Origin: DATLYB01 sp964502525
GTDB taxonomy: Bacteria > Bacteroidota > Bacteroidia > Chitinophagales > CAIOSU01
Length of the DNA: 27,129 nucleotides
Assembly: GCA_964502525.1 (NCBI GenBank)
Contig: CAZCXH010000053.1
Coordinates: 1-27,129 of the forward strand
Direction: 5' to 3'
The notes under the pieces were generated by a model. The model saw nothing but the letters and a program-made list of their open reading frames with translations, did not search any database and had not been told where the DNA came from. Positions 15,408 through 22,958 of the stretch are shown one piece after another (positions within the stretch are counted from its first letter, which is position 1; each line of letters starts with the position of its first letter). A program made the translations under genes and the position numbers.

Positions 15408-15527
15408 TCAGGGATTTGATAAGCGCTTGTCCAATTGCCCGAATGTTTTCATGCCTGCCGTCTGCTCCTGAATGAACTGGACACATTCACGAATGTCAAG
15501 CAAGTACTTTTTGGTTTCTTCACTCAT
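15408..15527 (-). pseudogene. HEPN (HepT/DUF86) toxin, truncated
   Basis: This 39-codon frame encodes MSEETKKYLLDIRECVQFIQ then EQTAGMKTFGQLDKRLSNP. The first 30 residues match the opening helix of DUF86/HepT-like HEPN ribonucleases, which are about 110 residues long. The catalytic RxxxxH region is missing, so this is a remnant. It overlaps the preceding nucleotidyltransferase fragment by ATGAGTGA, the arrangement typical of mntA-hepT operons. Confidence 0.6.
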
Positions 15528-15711
15528 GGAGTGGTGTTTTCGTTTTATTCACCACCTGAATGAAGTAAGGATTGCGCAGCGTAAGCTCGGGAACCAAATC
15601 AACCGGGCGTTTGAGCAACGCCTGAAGCTTTGCCTCCAAATCCCAGAAGTTTTGCGCATACCCGTCAAAAGGCACCTTCTTGGCGGTATTAAGTTCCCCT
15701 TTTTTATTTTG
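15520..15711 (-). pseudogene. MNT-type nucleotidyltransferase antitoxin (MntA), C-terminal fragment
   Basis: The open frame ending at 15520 has no start codon. It encodes FDGYAQNFWDLEAKLQALL, KRPVDLVPELTLRNPYFIQ and VVNKTKTPLHE, corresponding to the C-terminal half of MNT-fold nucleotidyltransferases such as MntA. The N-terminal GSxARG active-site motif is absent upstream. A neighbouring frame (MRHEIDKIKKGNL) joins near the A6G4 run around 15695-15704, suggesting a further frameshift. Together with the overlapping HEPN remnant it marks a dead MntA-HepT module. Confidence 0.6.
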
Positions 15712-15727
15712 TCAATTTCATGTCTCA

Positions 15728-16164
15728 TTAGGAGATAATGTGTCAATAGTATTCAGAAATCGAAAGACTTCTACAATGAAAAAAAGCAATAGCAAATCCC
15801 ATAATATCATTGACATAACCGAAAATGCAGTTGTAGGACTTACGTACCACAAAATGCTGTATGTCATAACGCATACCAACAAAAAAATAGATTTCCCCAG
15901 CATACGCTGAAATTCGTTTTAAAAAAATAGATGTAAACGTCCTCTGATTTCTGGGTTCTCTAAGCTCTGAAGTCTTGAACTGAGCTATTCCTAGTGTTTT
16001 TCCCCCGGTTCGCGCAAGTCTTCTGCGTTGCTTTGAGCAAGGCAGATTTGGGCGCATCCATCGGCAGAAGGCTTTTGTCTTCCGCGCGTTTGCAATTTCC
16101 CCCTCCCCCCTATAAAACTTGCTCTTGCTGATCAGTTCCACCTTGGGTTGCTTCGCGGGTTACC
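15728..16164. other. Stretch without a recognisable gene
   Basis: No reading frame here resembles a known family. A plus-strand frame ends in MKKSNSKSHNIIDITENAV and continues to a stop near 15910, and a minus-strand frame in the same place is strongly hydrophobic; neither has supporting context. The section 15990-16120 is low in coding signal on both strands. It probably consists of debris between toxin-antitoxin remnants. Confidence 0.4.
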
Positions 16165-16381
16165 TCAAAGTTCATTCAGCATTTGTTTTGCTGATTTCAA
16201 TTTCTTTTTTCCCCGCCTGGTGCAGGCGCACATCCTCAAACGCATCCGCAAGGTCTCTCACGAACTCGGCTTTTTTGCCCTTCAGTTCCATGATATTCTC
16301 CACAAACCCAAGCTGCTTTACAAGCTCCTCAAAAAATTTCCCCTTGCGCATGTCATTAAGCGTAACGATATGACCTTTCAT
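16165..16381 (-). pseudogene. Antitoxin-like protein, frameshifted near its C-terminus
   Basis: The frame from 16381 encodes MKGHIVTLNDMRKGKFFEEL, then GFVENIMELKGKK and FVRDLADAFEDVRLHQAGKK. This is the layout of short Bacteroidota antitoxins that end in KLKxAxxxLNEL. That ending (KLKSAKQMLNEL) is present in the adjacent frame and stops at 16165; the uncorrected frame stops at 16172. A one-base change in the AAAAAAG run near 16206-16212 would restore it. No toxin gene is visible next to it on the same strand, so it may be an orphan. Confidence 0.6.
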
Positions 16382-16446
16382 AATGCAATCAATTTTCACT
16401 AAAATTAAAACATCGAACCAAGAATCTCCTCGCTCCTTCAAAGTCC

Positions 16447-16490
16447 AACGGCCGGACTCTCCATTTGGAGAAGGGGCGGGGTGAGGCTTC
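16447..16490. repeat. CGGGGTGAGG-type dispersed repeat with a palindromic core
   Basis: TCTCCATTTGGAGA (16458-16471) is a hairpin-forming palindrome followed by AGGGGCGGGGTGAGG (ending at 16486). The CGGGGTGAGG end recurs in reverse complement at 25957-25966. This resembles a short dispersed repeat I recall from Bacteroidota assemblies; copy number in the genome cannot be seen here. It lies between two divergent antitoxin genes. Confidence 0.45.
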
Positions 16491-16546
16491 CATCCCATCC
16501 GCTATTTGACCCAATAAGAATTACCTTTAAAAAAAACATTTCTCCA

Positions 16547-16759
16547 ATGAACGCCATCAAACTCATGACCGATGCCAAAGGCGCAAGCACCGGCATTTGG
16601 ATTGACCTCGCCCTGATGAAAAAATCAGTGAAAAAGAAAAAAGAAATTACTGAGTTGCTCGAAGAAATTGAAGACATCGTTGCTATTGAGTTAAGCAAAG
16701 GAGAAAAATCCGTTCCTTATGGCGAAGCAAGAAAGCGCATCTTCGGAAGAAAGAAATAG
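16547..16759 (+). CDS. RelB-like antitoxin
   Basis: This 70-residue protein begins MNAIKLMTDAKGASTGIWID and contains a charged helical centre (KKSVKKKKEITELLEEIED), closing with SVPYGEARKRIFGRKK. The YxEARKRxF ending is common in antitoxins of RelE/ParE systems. The start at 16547 leaves out an upstream extension derived from the neighbouring repeat. The toxin frame overlaps its 3' end by about 40 bp. Confidence 0.65.
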   Translation: MNAIKLMTDAKGASTGIWIDLALMKKSVKKKKEITELLEEIEDIVAIELSKGEKSVPYGEARKRIFGRKK

Positions 16760-17025
16760 CGCCTGCTCCATCACCATCAAGGAGGCGGCAATCAAGGCGC
16801 TCAAAAAAAATTCCCAAGTCCTTTGCATTAAAGATTGATGAAAAGATACAGACTCTGTCCATGCAGCCGCGCCCCTCTGGATGCACAAAACTCGAAGGCT
16901 ACCAAAACGCCCATCGCATCAGGCACTCCGATTATCGTGTCGTTTACACCATTGATGACGCAAATAGAATTGTTGATGTCATCCACATCGGCAACCGCAA
17001 AGACATCTATAAAAAGTTGAGCTAA
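16719..17025 (+). pseudogene. RelE/ParE-type toxin, frameshifted in an A8 run
   Basis: Starting at the ATG at 16719 the frame reads ACSITIKEAAIKALKK and then breaks at AAAAAAAA (16803-16810). Reading with one A fewer gives IPKSFALKIDEKIQTLSMQ, KLEGYQNAHRIRHSDYRVVY and VIHIGNRKDIYKKLS, a typical RelE/ParE C-terminal half with RxxxYRVVY and the H-x-GNRKDIY motif. Uncorrected translation stops after about 40 residues. RelE-family toxins act on mRNA in the ribosome or on gyrase. The true start could lie nearer to SITIK. Confidence 0.75.
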
Positions 17026-17026
17026 C

Positions 17027-17058
17027 AAAAAAAGCCCCTCCGCTTTCTCCGGAGAGGC
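17027..17058 (-). terminator. Intrinsic terminator in the leftward orientation
   Basis: On the minus strand GCCTCTCCG (17058-17050) pairs with CGGAGGGGC (17042-17034), giving nine pairs including one G-U, followed by seven Us. On the plus strand the same hairpin has no U-tract after it. No leftward gene ends here; the nearest leftward gene upstream is the glycosyltransferase that stops at 20762. Confidence 0.65.
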
Positions 17059-17093
17059 TCCCGACCTCCAGCACAGCAAACAGCACATTCCAA

Positions 17094-17120
17094 TTCGTCA
17101 TTCGAACTTCGTCATTCGAA
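17094..17120. repeat. 13-bp direct repeat
   Basis: TTCGTCATTCGAA occurs at 17094-17106 and again at 17108-17120 with one base between. It lies in the spacer between the decayed toxin-antitoxin module and the subtilase gene. Confidence 0.6.
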
Positions 17121-17203
17121 AGCGTTTACTCCTTCATTGCTTTTTTACGTGGGGGAAAATCGTTACTTTTCATTCCGCAACTTTCTTTGCGCCCGGAACC
17201 GTT

Positions 17204-18760
17204 ATGAAACGAATATCACCTGCAATTTTCCAAATCGTCATTTCCACCATTTGTTCCGCCCAAACCTTTGATACCGCCTATGTTGACGGCTCCATTTACG
17301 TGAAACTCTTTGACACCTCCACCGCGCATATTGATTTTCTGTCGCCCCCGCTGGATACCTTAATTGCAAAATATGGGCTTGACACGATGTACTGGCCCTT
17401 TAAGGGATATAATATTCCATTGGATCAAACATACCGCCTTGACTTCACCGAAATCAGCAAGACCGACTCTTTGATTGCCGAACTGGAATCATTGCCGATG
17501 TTCGAATATGCCGAGAAGGTGCCGCTCGGCATCAGCGATGGATTTGTTCCGAATGATGTGAATTCCAATCAGACATATCTCACAAAAATCAATGCAGAGT
17601 CAGCATGGGGAATCTCGCAAGGCTCGCAGCAAGTGACGATTGCAATTATTGACAATGGAGTGCGGCTCACGCACGAAGACCTTGCAGCCAACATCTGGGT
17701 GAATCCCGGTGAGATTCCCGGCAATGGGATGGATGATGACAACAACGGGCGCAGAGACGATATCAACGGTTTTGATATTGCGGATAATGACAATAATCCG
17801 AATCCTCCACCGGGAATTTCGAATAACAGCGGTTTCGTTCATGGAACGCACTGCGCAGGAATTGCATCAGCGGTGACAGATAACGGAAAGGGCATTGCAT
17901 CCATCGGATTCAAAGTGAAGGTCATGGCGGTGAAAGTGGCTCGCAACACCGGGAATGACAGGGAACTGACACATTCTTACGAAGGCGTGTTTTATGCGAT
18001 GCGCGCAGGTGCTGACATTATCAGCATGTCGTTTGGCGGAGCAAGTGGCGGGCAAACGGCTCAGTCGGTCATCAATGCTGCATTCAATGCCGGTGTCGTG
18101 CTGATCGCGGCTGCCGGCAATGAAGGCGTGAGCGCTCCATCATTCCCTGCGGCATTCGCCAACGTCATCAGCGTTGGCGCTACGGGCAACAACGACCAGA
18201 TTGCTTCCTTCAGCAACTTCGGCTCAACCATTGATGTGATGGCTCCCGGAGTTTCCATTCTCAGCACGCTTGCTGGCTCCGATGATTCCTACGGTTTTCT
18301 GAGCGGCACTTCGATGGCTTGCCCGCTGGTGGCGGGGCTTGCGGGGCTGATACTGTCCGCTGACGGAAATCTTTCCCCATCGGAAGTCCGCAATGCGCTG
18401 ACGGGCGGATGCGACAATATCAATTCCGTTAACCCGGGATTAAACGGGCAAATAGGCGCAGGACGAATTAATGCTTTTGAAACGCTGTCTCAAGTAACGG
18501 GCAGCACAGCAATCAGCGATCCGATTGATAATGGGATTTTGATTTATCCTAATCCTTTTGAAGAGGTCTTGCATATTTCAATGCAGAGTACTATGATTTC
18601 GGACATTATTATTTTCGACCATGCAGGCAAAAAGGTTTTCAGCAGTGAAATATCATCGCGCCAGGTTACGCTTCCCTTAAAGGAACTTCCTTCAGCCGTT
18701 TACTTTCTGCAAATGACCGGTGGCGCATTGCTGAGGAGCGAAAGGATTATGAAATACTGA
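17204..18760 (+). CDS. Secreted S8 (subtilisin-like) serine peptidase with T9SS type A sorting domain
   Basis: This 518-residue protein starts with a signal peptide (about residues 1-19, cleavage near CSA-QTF). The catalytic triad of the subtilase fold is visible: D150 in AIIDNGVRLTHEDL, H213 in FVHGTHCAGI and S370 in LSGTSMACPLVAGL, plus the oxyanion asparagine in IAAAGNEG. From about residue 445 a C-terminal T9SS sorting domain follows (LIYPNPFEEVLHI, VYFLQMTGG, ERIMKY), which directs export across the outer membrane and attachment or release. The insert PGNGMDDDNNGRRDDINGFD is the calcium-binding-like loop frequent in such subtilases. A TTTCTTTG box at 17182-17189 could be its -7 element, but no -33 match is seen. 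Confidence 0.94.
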   Translation: MKRISPAIFQIVISTICSAQTFDTAYVDGSIYVKLFDTSTAHIDFLSPPLDTLIAKYGLDTMYWPFKGYNIPLDQTYRLDFTEISKTDSLIAELESLPMFEYAEKVPLGISDGFVPNDVNSNQTYLTKINAESAWGISQGSQQVTIAIIDNGVRLTHEDLAANIWVNPGEIPGNGMDDDNNGRRDDINGFDIADNDNNPNPPPGISNNSGFVHGTHCAGIASAVTDNGKGIASIGFKVKVMAVKVARNTGNDRELTHSYEGVFYAMRAGADIISMSFGGASGGQTAQSVINAAFNAGVVLIAAAGNEGVSAPSFPAAFANVISVGATGNNDQIASFSNFGSTIDVMAPGVSILSTLAGSDDSYGFLSGTSMACPLVAGLAGLILSADGNLSPSEVRNALTGGCDNINSVNPGLNGQIGAGRINAFETLSQVTGSTAISDPIDNGILIYPNPFEEVLHISMQSTMISDIIIFDHAGKKVFSSEISSRQVTLPLKELPSAVYFLQMTGGALLRSERIMKY

Positions 18761-18778
18761 CTGTGCGGTACTTTTATC

Positions 18779-18793
18779 AGCGCTTCAGGCGCT
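18779..18793. terminator. Short hairpin after the subtilase gene
   Basis: AGCGC (18779-18783) pairs with GCGCT (18789-18793) around TTCAG, with T-rich sequence on both sides (CTTTTATC before, AAGGTTATTTTT after). The five-pair stem is small for an intrinsic terminator, and the porin start codon lies 11 bp further, so read-through into the porin gene is likely. Confidence 0.3.
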
Positions 18794-18803
18794 AAGGTTA
18801 TTT

Positions 18804-20765
18804 TTGGATAAATCATTTTGTTTGATCCCGGCAGGACAGAAGTTTCTTGTTTTGATATTAGTCTTATGGAAACTTGCCGCCATTTCCCAGACCACCGATT
18901 CAATCCCTGAAATCAATCAAAAAGTCAACTACACAACAGGTCTTGTCCCGCCAGCATTTGAATCATCCGAAGGAAACCCGGTTGATACCACTTTGGATTA
19001 CGTTCACTATTTCGACCCCGTTGACCAGAGCGGCTTCGTGATCCGCAACACCGGAAACCTCGGCAGCGCGCATTTTCAATTGGTTTGCTGCCCGGAGCCG
19101 GAACCGGGATTTGACCTCGGTTATGATCAGTATGCCCTTTATCGTTTCACAAAAAACAATATCCGTTTTTACAAGAACGCGCATCCTTACTCCCGGCTCA
19201 ACATGAACATCGGCCAACGGAAAGAGCAGATTTTTGAAGTGGAGCACAGCCAGAACATCAGGAAGAAATTCAACTTCGGATTTCACTACAAGCGATTTGC
19301 TTCCAACGGATCCTATCAACGCCAGCAAACCCGCAACAATGCCATCGCCTTCACAACGACCTTCGACACGAAGAAGCTCTACCTGTTTAAGACGGAACTC
19401 ATCTTCAACAGCATCAAGACAGAAGAAAATGGCGGCATCAAAGACACCGGGATTTTTGATGATACGTCATTTGTCACCAAAGAACTTGTTGACATCGAAC
19501 TGCCCGAAGCTGAAAACAGGCGAAGGGATATTTACTTTCATGCATACCAGTCATGGAGTTTCGGAAAAAAGCAATCCGCAGGGAAGGCGGATTCGACCGC
19601 CATAGAAAGCCAGCCGGCAGACACAACCGGCAGCGCTGACACCGTTTCCGTCATGACCAGCGGACCGCCAACCAAACCAAAGTGGGAATTATTTCATGAA
19701 ATTGATATCGGTCGTGAAAGGTTTGAGTTCAACGATCTGCAGCCTGATTCGGTTTATTACGGCTTGTTTTACCACGATGATACCGTTGCTCAGGATTTTC
19801 AAAGCACAGCGCAGAGGCGTTTCTTCGGAAGCGGATTGGGAATAAGAAAATACTTCATTCAAAAGCTGGCTCTTGAAATTTCAGCACATTATACATTCAA
19901 CCTCGTTAGGCAAGATGAAAACCCGGAGAGTCAATTTCAGGACGCGGATTTGAATATTACTTTTCTGCGCGATACCTCCGCCCATCTTCATTACGGAGCA
20001 TCCGCAAGCTACAGCTTCCTTGATTACACCAAAGATGATTTTCGCGCCAGGTCATTCATCGGCTATGACTTCGGGAGGTTCGGCAAGATTCAGGCTGATG
20101 CCGCTTATCAGAGGTTTCAGCCGTCATGGCTGTTCAAAAAATTTTCATTTGAGGAAACCGGGTGGAACAATGATTTCGATAAGCAGACTGATTTGATGCT
20201 GGGCGTTTCATATCAACTTTCCCAATATCACTTTCGTCTTTCCGCGCAGTTTCACAATATTGACGGGCTGGCGTTTTGGGATGAAAACAGGCTGCCGGCT
20301 CAAAGCGGCAATTCGCAGCAGGCGTGGGTGTTTGAATTGCGCAAACTGTTCCGGATTAAATATTTCGGATTTGATAACCTGATCAGGGTGCAGGTGGTCT
20401 CGGACGATGCTTTGCTGAGGTTTCCGGTTTACTGGGGCGTGCACACGCTTTTTTACGAGCGCGGTGTTTTCAAGGGAAAACTGATGACCAAGATTGGTCT
20501 GGACATTCGCTACAACACCAATTACAAAGCTTATGGCTACTTCCCGTTAACAGGTCAGTTTCATTTGCAGAATGCAGCGACTTTGAAATTTTACCCCGTG
20601 ATGGATGTATATGTCAGCTTCAGGATAAAGACGGTTCGCCTCTTTTTAATTTTTAACCACGTCAATCAGGGGCTGTTCAGAGACAGGGGATATTTTCACG
20701 CATACAAATACCCTGCAGACGAGCGGCACTTCCGGTTTGGAGTGTCGTGGATGTTCCTGGATTAG
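18804..20765 (+). CDS. Putative outer-membrane porin (Porin_10-like)
   Basis: This 653-residue protein has an N-terminal signal segment (FLVLILVLWKLAAISQ). It then has the pattern of Bacteroidota putative porins: DTTLDYVHYFDP, GFVIRNTGNLGSAHFQL, GYDQYALYRFTKNNIRFY, followed by many alternating aromatic beta-strands and a C-terminal strand HFRFGVSWMFLD ending in an aromatic-leucine-aspartate. A low-complexity insert rich in T, S and D sits at about residues 262-285. A TTG at 18804 is used because no in-frame ATG precedes the signal segment. It overlaps the convergent glycosyltransferase gene by 4 bp. Channel specificity cannot be seen. Confidence 0.8.
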   Translation: MDKSFCLIPAGQKFLVLILVLWKLAAISQTTDSIPEINQKVNYTTGLVPPAFESSEGNPVDTTLDYVHYFDPVDQSGFVIRNTGNLGSAHFQLVCCPEPEPGFDLGYDQYALYRFTKNNIRFYKNAHPYSRLNMNIGQRKEQIFEVEHSQNIRKKFNFGFHYKRFASNGSYQRQQTRNNAIAFTTTFDTKKLYLFKTELIFNSIKTEENGGIKDTGIFDDTSFVTKELVDIELPEAENRRRDIYFHAYQSWSFGKKQSAGKADSTAIESQPADTTGSADTVSVMTSGPPTKPKWELFHEIDIGRERFEFNDLQPDSVYYGLFYHDDTVAQDFQSTAQRRFFGSGLGIRKYFIQKLALEISAHYTFNLVRQDENPESQFQDADLNITFLRDTSAHLHYGASASYSFLDYTKDDFRARSFIGYDFGRFGKIQADAAYQRFQPSWLFKKFSFEETGWNNDFDKQTDLMLGVSYQLSQYHFRLSAQFHNIDGLAFWDENRLPAQSGNSQQAWVFELRKLFRIKYFGFDNLIRVQVVSDDALLRFPVYWGVHTLFYERGVFKGKLMTKIGLDIRYNTNYKAYGYFPLTGQFHLQNAATLKFYPVMDVYVSFRIKTVRLFLIFNHVNQGLFRDRGYFHAYKYPADERHFRFGVSWMFLD

Positions 20766-21928
20766 GAGCCACCTGACGCATCCTCAATATCACGGAATAT
20801 CTCCTTAAACACTTCATTGATTTTATTGAAGCTGTTCTGCTTCACTTTTTCAGCGATGTTCGTTTTGAAATCAGTTTTTTCTTTCATCTCATAAAAATGT
20901 TCAATGCCCTCGGCAATTAATTTCGGTTCGGGAGCTTTGATAATCAAGCCGGTTTTTTCCGGCTCTACAAACTCAGCCAGCCCTCCCACATCGGTGCAGA
21001 TTACAGGACAGCCAAAGCCATACGCGATATTCAATATCCCGCTTTGCGTCCCGCTGCGATACGGAAGAACAGTCACATCGGCAACAGAGAAATATTTTCC
21101 CACTTCCTCATTGGGGATGAATTTATTGATGAAAATCACATCGTCTTTCATGCCAAGCTGCTCTATCAGCTTCAAATAGATATCCGGGTCTTCATAGCTT
21201 TCGCCCACTACGAGCAGCCTCGCGTCCGGATGATTCTTCTTGATGAGGGGCATGGCTTCCAGTAAAATATCCAGCCCTTTATATTTTCTGATGTATCCAA
21301 AAAAAAGCAATACCTTTTGCCCTGGTTTTATGCCAAGTTCTTTTCTGACTGCATCAGGGCTTTCGCTAGAAATATCGTAGCAATCATAGATGGGCAACTC
21401 TGAACGGTAAATCTTGCGCCCGAGGGATAGCGGCTTCATGTCAGCCTCCACTTTTGCCGACAGCGTCAGGAACATATCCGCATTGGCAAGCCCGATATTT
21501 GTCAGAATCCTGTCAATCATCCTGCTTTCGTGCGAAATAACATTTTCAGTAATAAACAGGATTCTGTTTTTAAAATGCGGCTTTATCAGCTCTGAAATGG
21601 CGTAATGGCACGGGCCGAAAAACGGGTTCCACCAATCGAAAACAACAAGGCCGGGGTTGACGGACTTGATGCGCTTAGCGGCTTTCCGCCACGACAGCGG
21701 ATTCACGGAATTGACGATCCTTTCGCTTTTGACTTCCTTGATCAGCGTTTTGCTTTCATCATATTGCGTGGTGCCGGGAAACAGGATGGAAGGATACAGC
21801 AGCGAATAGTTAAGCACCGTAACGCTGAAATCCTTGCTCAGCGACTCCGCTAAATGGCTCACGAATAAACTGTTTCCGCCCCGGTAAGGATAGGACGGAC
21901 CAATGATGGCGATGCGTTTTTTCTCCAT
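20762..21928 (-). CDS. Glycosyltransferase family 4 (group 1)
   Basis: This 388-residue GT-B fold glycosyltransferase begins MEKKRIAIIGPSYPYRGGNS, a typical N-terminal strand and glycine loop. The C-terminal nucleotide-sugar domain shows VLLFFGYIRKYKGLDILLEA, LLVVGESYEDP, VTVLPYRSGTQSGILNIAYG and GCPVICTDVGGLAEFV, which is the family 4 pattern, with the E-x7-E region modified to GTQSGILNIAYGFG. The ATG at 21928 is chosen; an earlier in-frame ATG overlaps the divergent gene. It is probably a sugar transferase for the surface glycan whose heptose donor is made by the adjacent operon. This link is inferred from position only. Confidence 0.85.
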   Translation of the reverse strand: MEKKRIAIIGPSYPYRGGNSLFVSHLAESLSKDFSVTVLNYSLLYPSILFPGTTQYDESKTLIKEVKSERIVNSVNPLSWRKAAKRIKSVNPGLVVFDWWNPFFGPCHYAISELIKPHFKNRILFITENVISHESRMIDRILTNIGLANADMFLTLSAKVEADMKPLSLGRKIYRSELPIYDCYDISSESPDAVRKELGIKPGQKVLLFFGYIRKYKGLDILLEAMPLIKKNHPDARLLVVGESYEDPDIYLKLIEQLGMKDDVIFINKFIPNEEVGKYFSVADVTVLPYRSGTQSGILNIAYGFGCPVICTDVGGLAEFVEPEKTGLIIKAPEPKLIAEGIEHFYEMKEKTDFKTNIAEKVKQNSFNKINEVFKEIFRDIEDASGGS

Positions 21929-21940
21929 GCGTATGCTAAG

Positions 21941-21971
21941 TTCGACCTGCGGGCGAATATATGTATTTTTG
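21941..21971 (+). promoter_or_regulatory. Candidate Bacteroidota-type promoter for the heptose operon
   Basis: TATTTTTG (21964-21971) matches the TAnnTTTG -7 consensus exactly. TTCG (21941-21944) lies 19 nt upstream as a possible -33 TTTG-like box with one mismatch. It sits in the 67-bp divergent spacer, 24 bp before the start codon at 21996. Transcription start data would be needed to confirm it. Confidence 0.4.
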
Positions 21972-21995
21972 GCAACGCAATTTTTCACACCCGGA

Positions 21996-22958
21996 ATGAA
22001 GCAAAAGATATTCATCACGGGAGCCTGCGGTATGGTTGGTTCCCACCTCGTTGATTATTATTATGATCTGGGAATGCCGTTCTCCGGAACGCTTTTCCGC
22101 CCGACAATTGATATCCGCGATATAAAGCACAAGGGTAATTTGGTGAAATGTGATGTGCGGAATTTCAACAGGGTGCTTGCGATCATGGAGAAGCTGAAGC
22201 CGGATATCGTTTATCACCTCGCAGCGCAGAGCTATCCGACTGTTTCGTGGGAAAAACCTCACGAAACCATCGAGAGCAACGTGCTGGGTACAATAAACGT
22301 CTTCGAAGCTGTCAAGCGCATCAGGAAAAAGAAAAAAAAGTATGATCCGCTGATTGTTGTCGCGTGTTCCAGCGCGGAATATGGCGCAACACTCACTCCG
22401 GAAAATGTTCCCATCAGGGAAGACATGCTGCTGCAGCCGTTACATCCGTATGGCGTGAGCAAGGTTGCGCAAGATCAGCTTGCGTTTCAGTATTTTGTGA
22501 ATGACGGCATCCGCAGCATACGCGCGCGAATATTCAACACCACCGGTCCAAGAAAGACAAATGATGTGGCTTCCGATTTCACTAAACGCGCCATCTTGGT
22601 AGAGAAAGGGAAGGAGCAATATCTGCGCGTAGGAAATCTTGAAACACGCAGGGCGATTACGGATGTGCGCGACCTCATCAGCGCGCTGGCGCTGCTTGCT
22701 GAAAAGGGAAGGGCGGGCGAGACGTACAATATCAGCGGAAATTCGGTTTACCGCATTGGCGACATCCTCCCCATCATCGAAAAGAATTTAACTTGCAGGC
22801 TGAAGGTGAAGGCGGACAAATCACTTTTGAGAAGTTCGGATGAGCCGATCATTTATGGCGATTCTACCAAGCTGAAAAACGACACCGGCTGGCAGCAATC
22901 CTATTCGCTTGATACCACAATTAAGGACATGCTAAACTATTGGAGGATGCGAGTATGA
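21996..22958 (+). CDS. NAD-dependent SDR-family nucleotide-sugar dehydratase/epimerase (GDP-mannose 4,6-dehydratase-like)
   Basis: This 320-residue extended SDR enzyme has the nucleotide-binding motif FITGACGMVGSHL at the N-terminus, YHLAAQSYP, the catalytic YGVSK (Y...K) and RIFNTTGPRK, which is characteristic of the GDP-sugar branch (GMD/RMD-like). The loop ACSSAEYG differs from the STSELYG form of GDP-mannose 4,6-dehydratases, so the acidic catalytic residue is shifted or missing. The operon makes GDP-D-glycero-manno-heptose, so the likely substrate is that heptose: a 4,6-dehydratase (DmhA-like), a reductase, or a C4 dehydrogenase like Campylobacter Cj1427 are all possible. The ATG at 21996 is chosen over an upstream one overlapping the divergent gene. 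Its stop overlaps the hddA start (ATGA). Confidence 0.8.
   Translation: MKQKIFITGACGMVGSHLVDYYYDLGMPFSGTLFRPTIDIRDIKHKGNLVKCDVRNFNRVLAIMEKLKPDIVYHLAAQSYPTVSWEKPHETIESNVLGTINVFEAVKRIRKKKKKYDPLIVVACSSAEYGATLTPENVPIREDMLLQPLHPYGVSKVAQDQLAFQYFVNDGIRSIRARIFNTTGPRKTNDVASDFTKRAILVEKGKEQYLRVGNLETRRAITDVRDLISALALLAEKGRAGETYNISGNSVYRIGDILPIIEKNLTCRLKVKADKSLLRSSDEPIIYGDSTKLKNDTGWQQSYSLDTTIKDMLNYWRMRV

Noticed and set aside
15680..15910. Plus-strand frame with MKKSNSKSHNIIDITENAV
   Set aside because: It overlaps the MNT remnant and a hydrophobic frame on the other strand, and no family similarity was seen.
15743..16141. 132-codon minus-strand frame
   Set aside because: Composition is irregular with basic and cysteine-rich debris and no domain; it lies in the decayed island.
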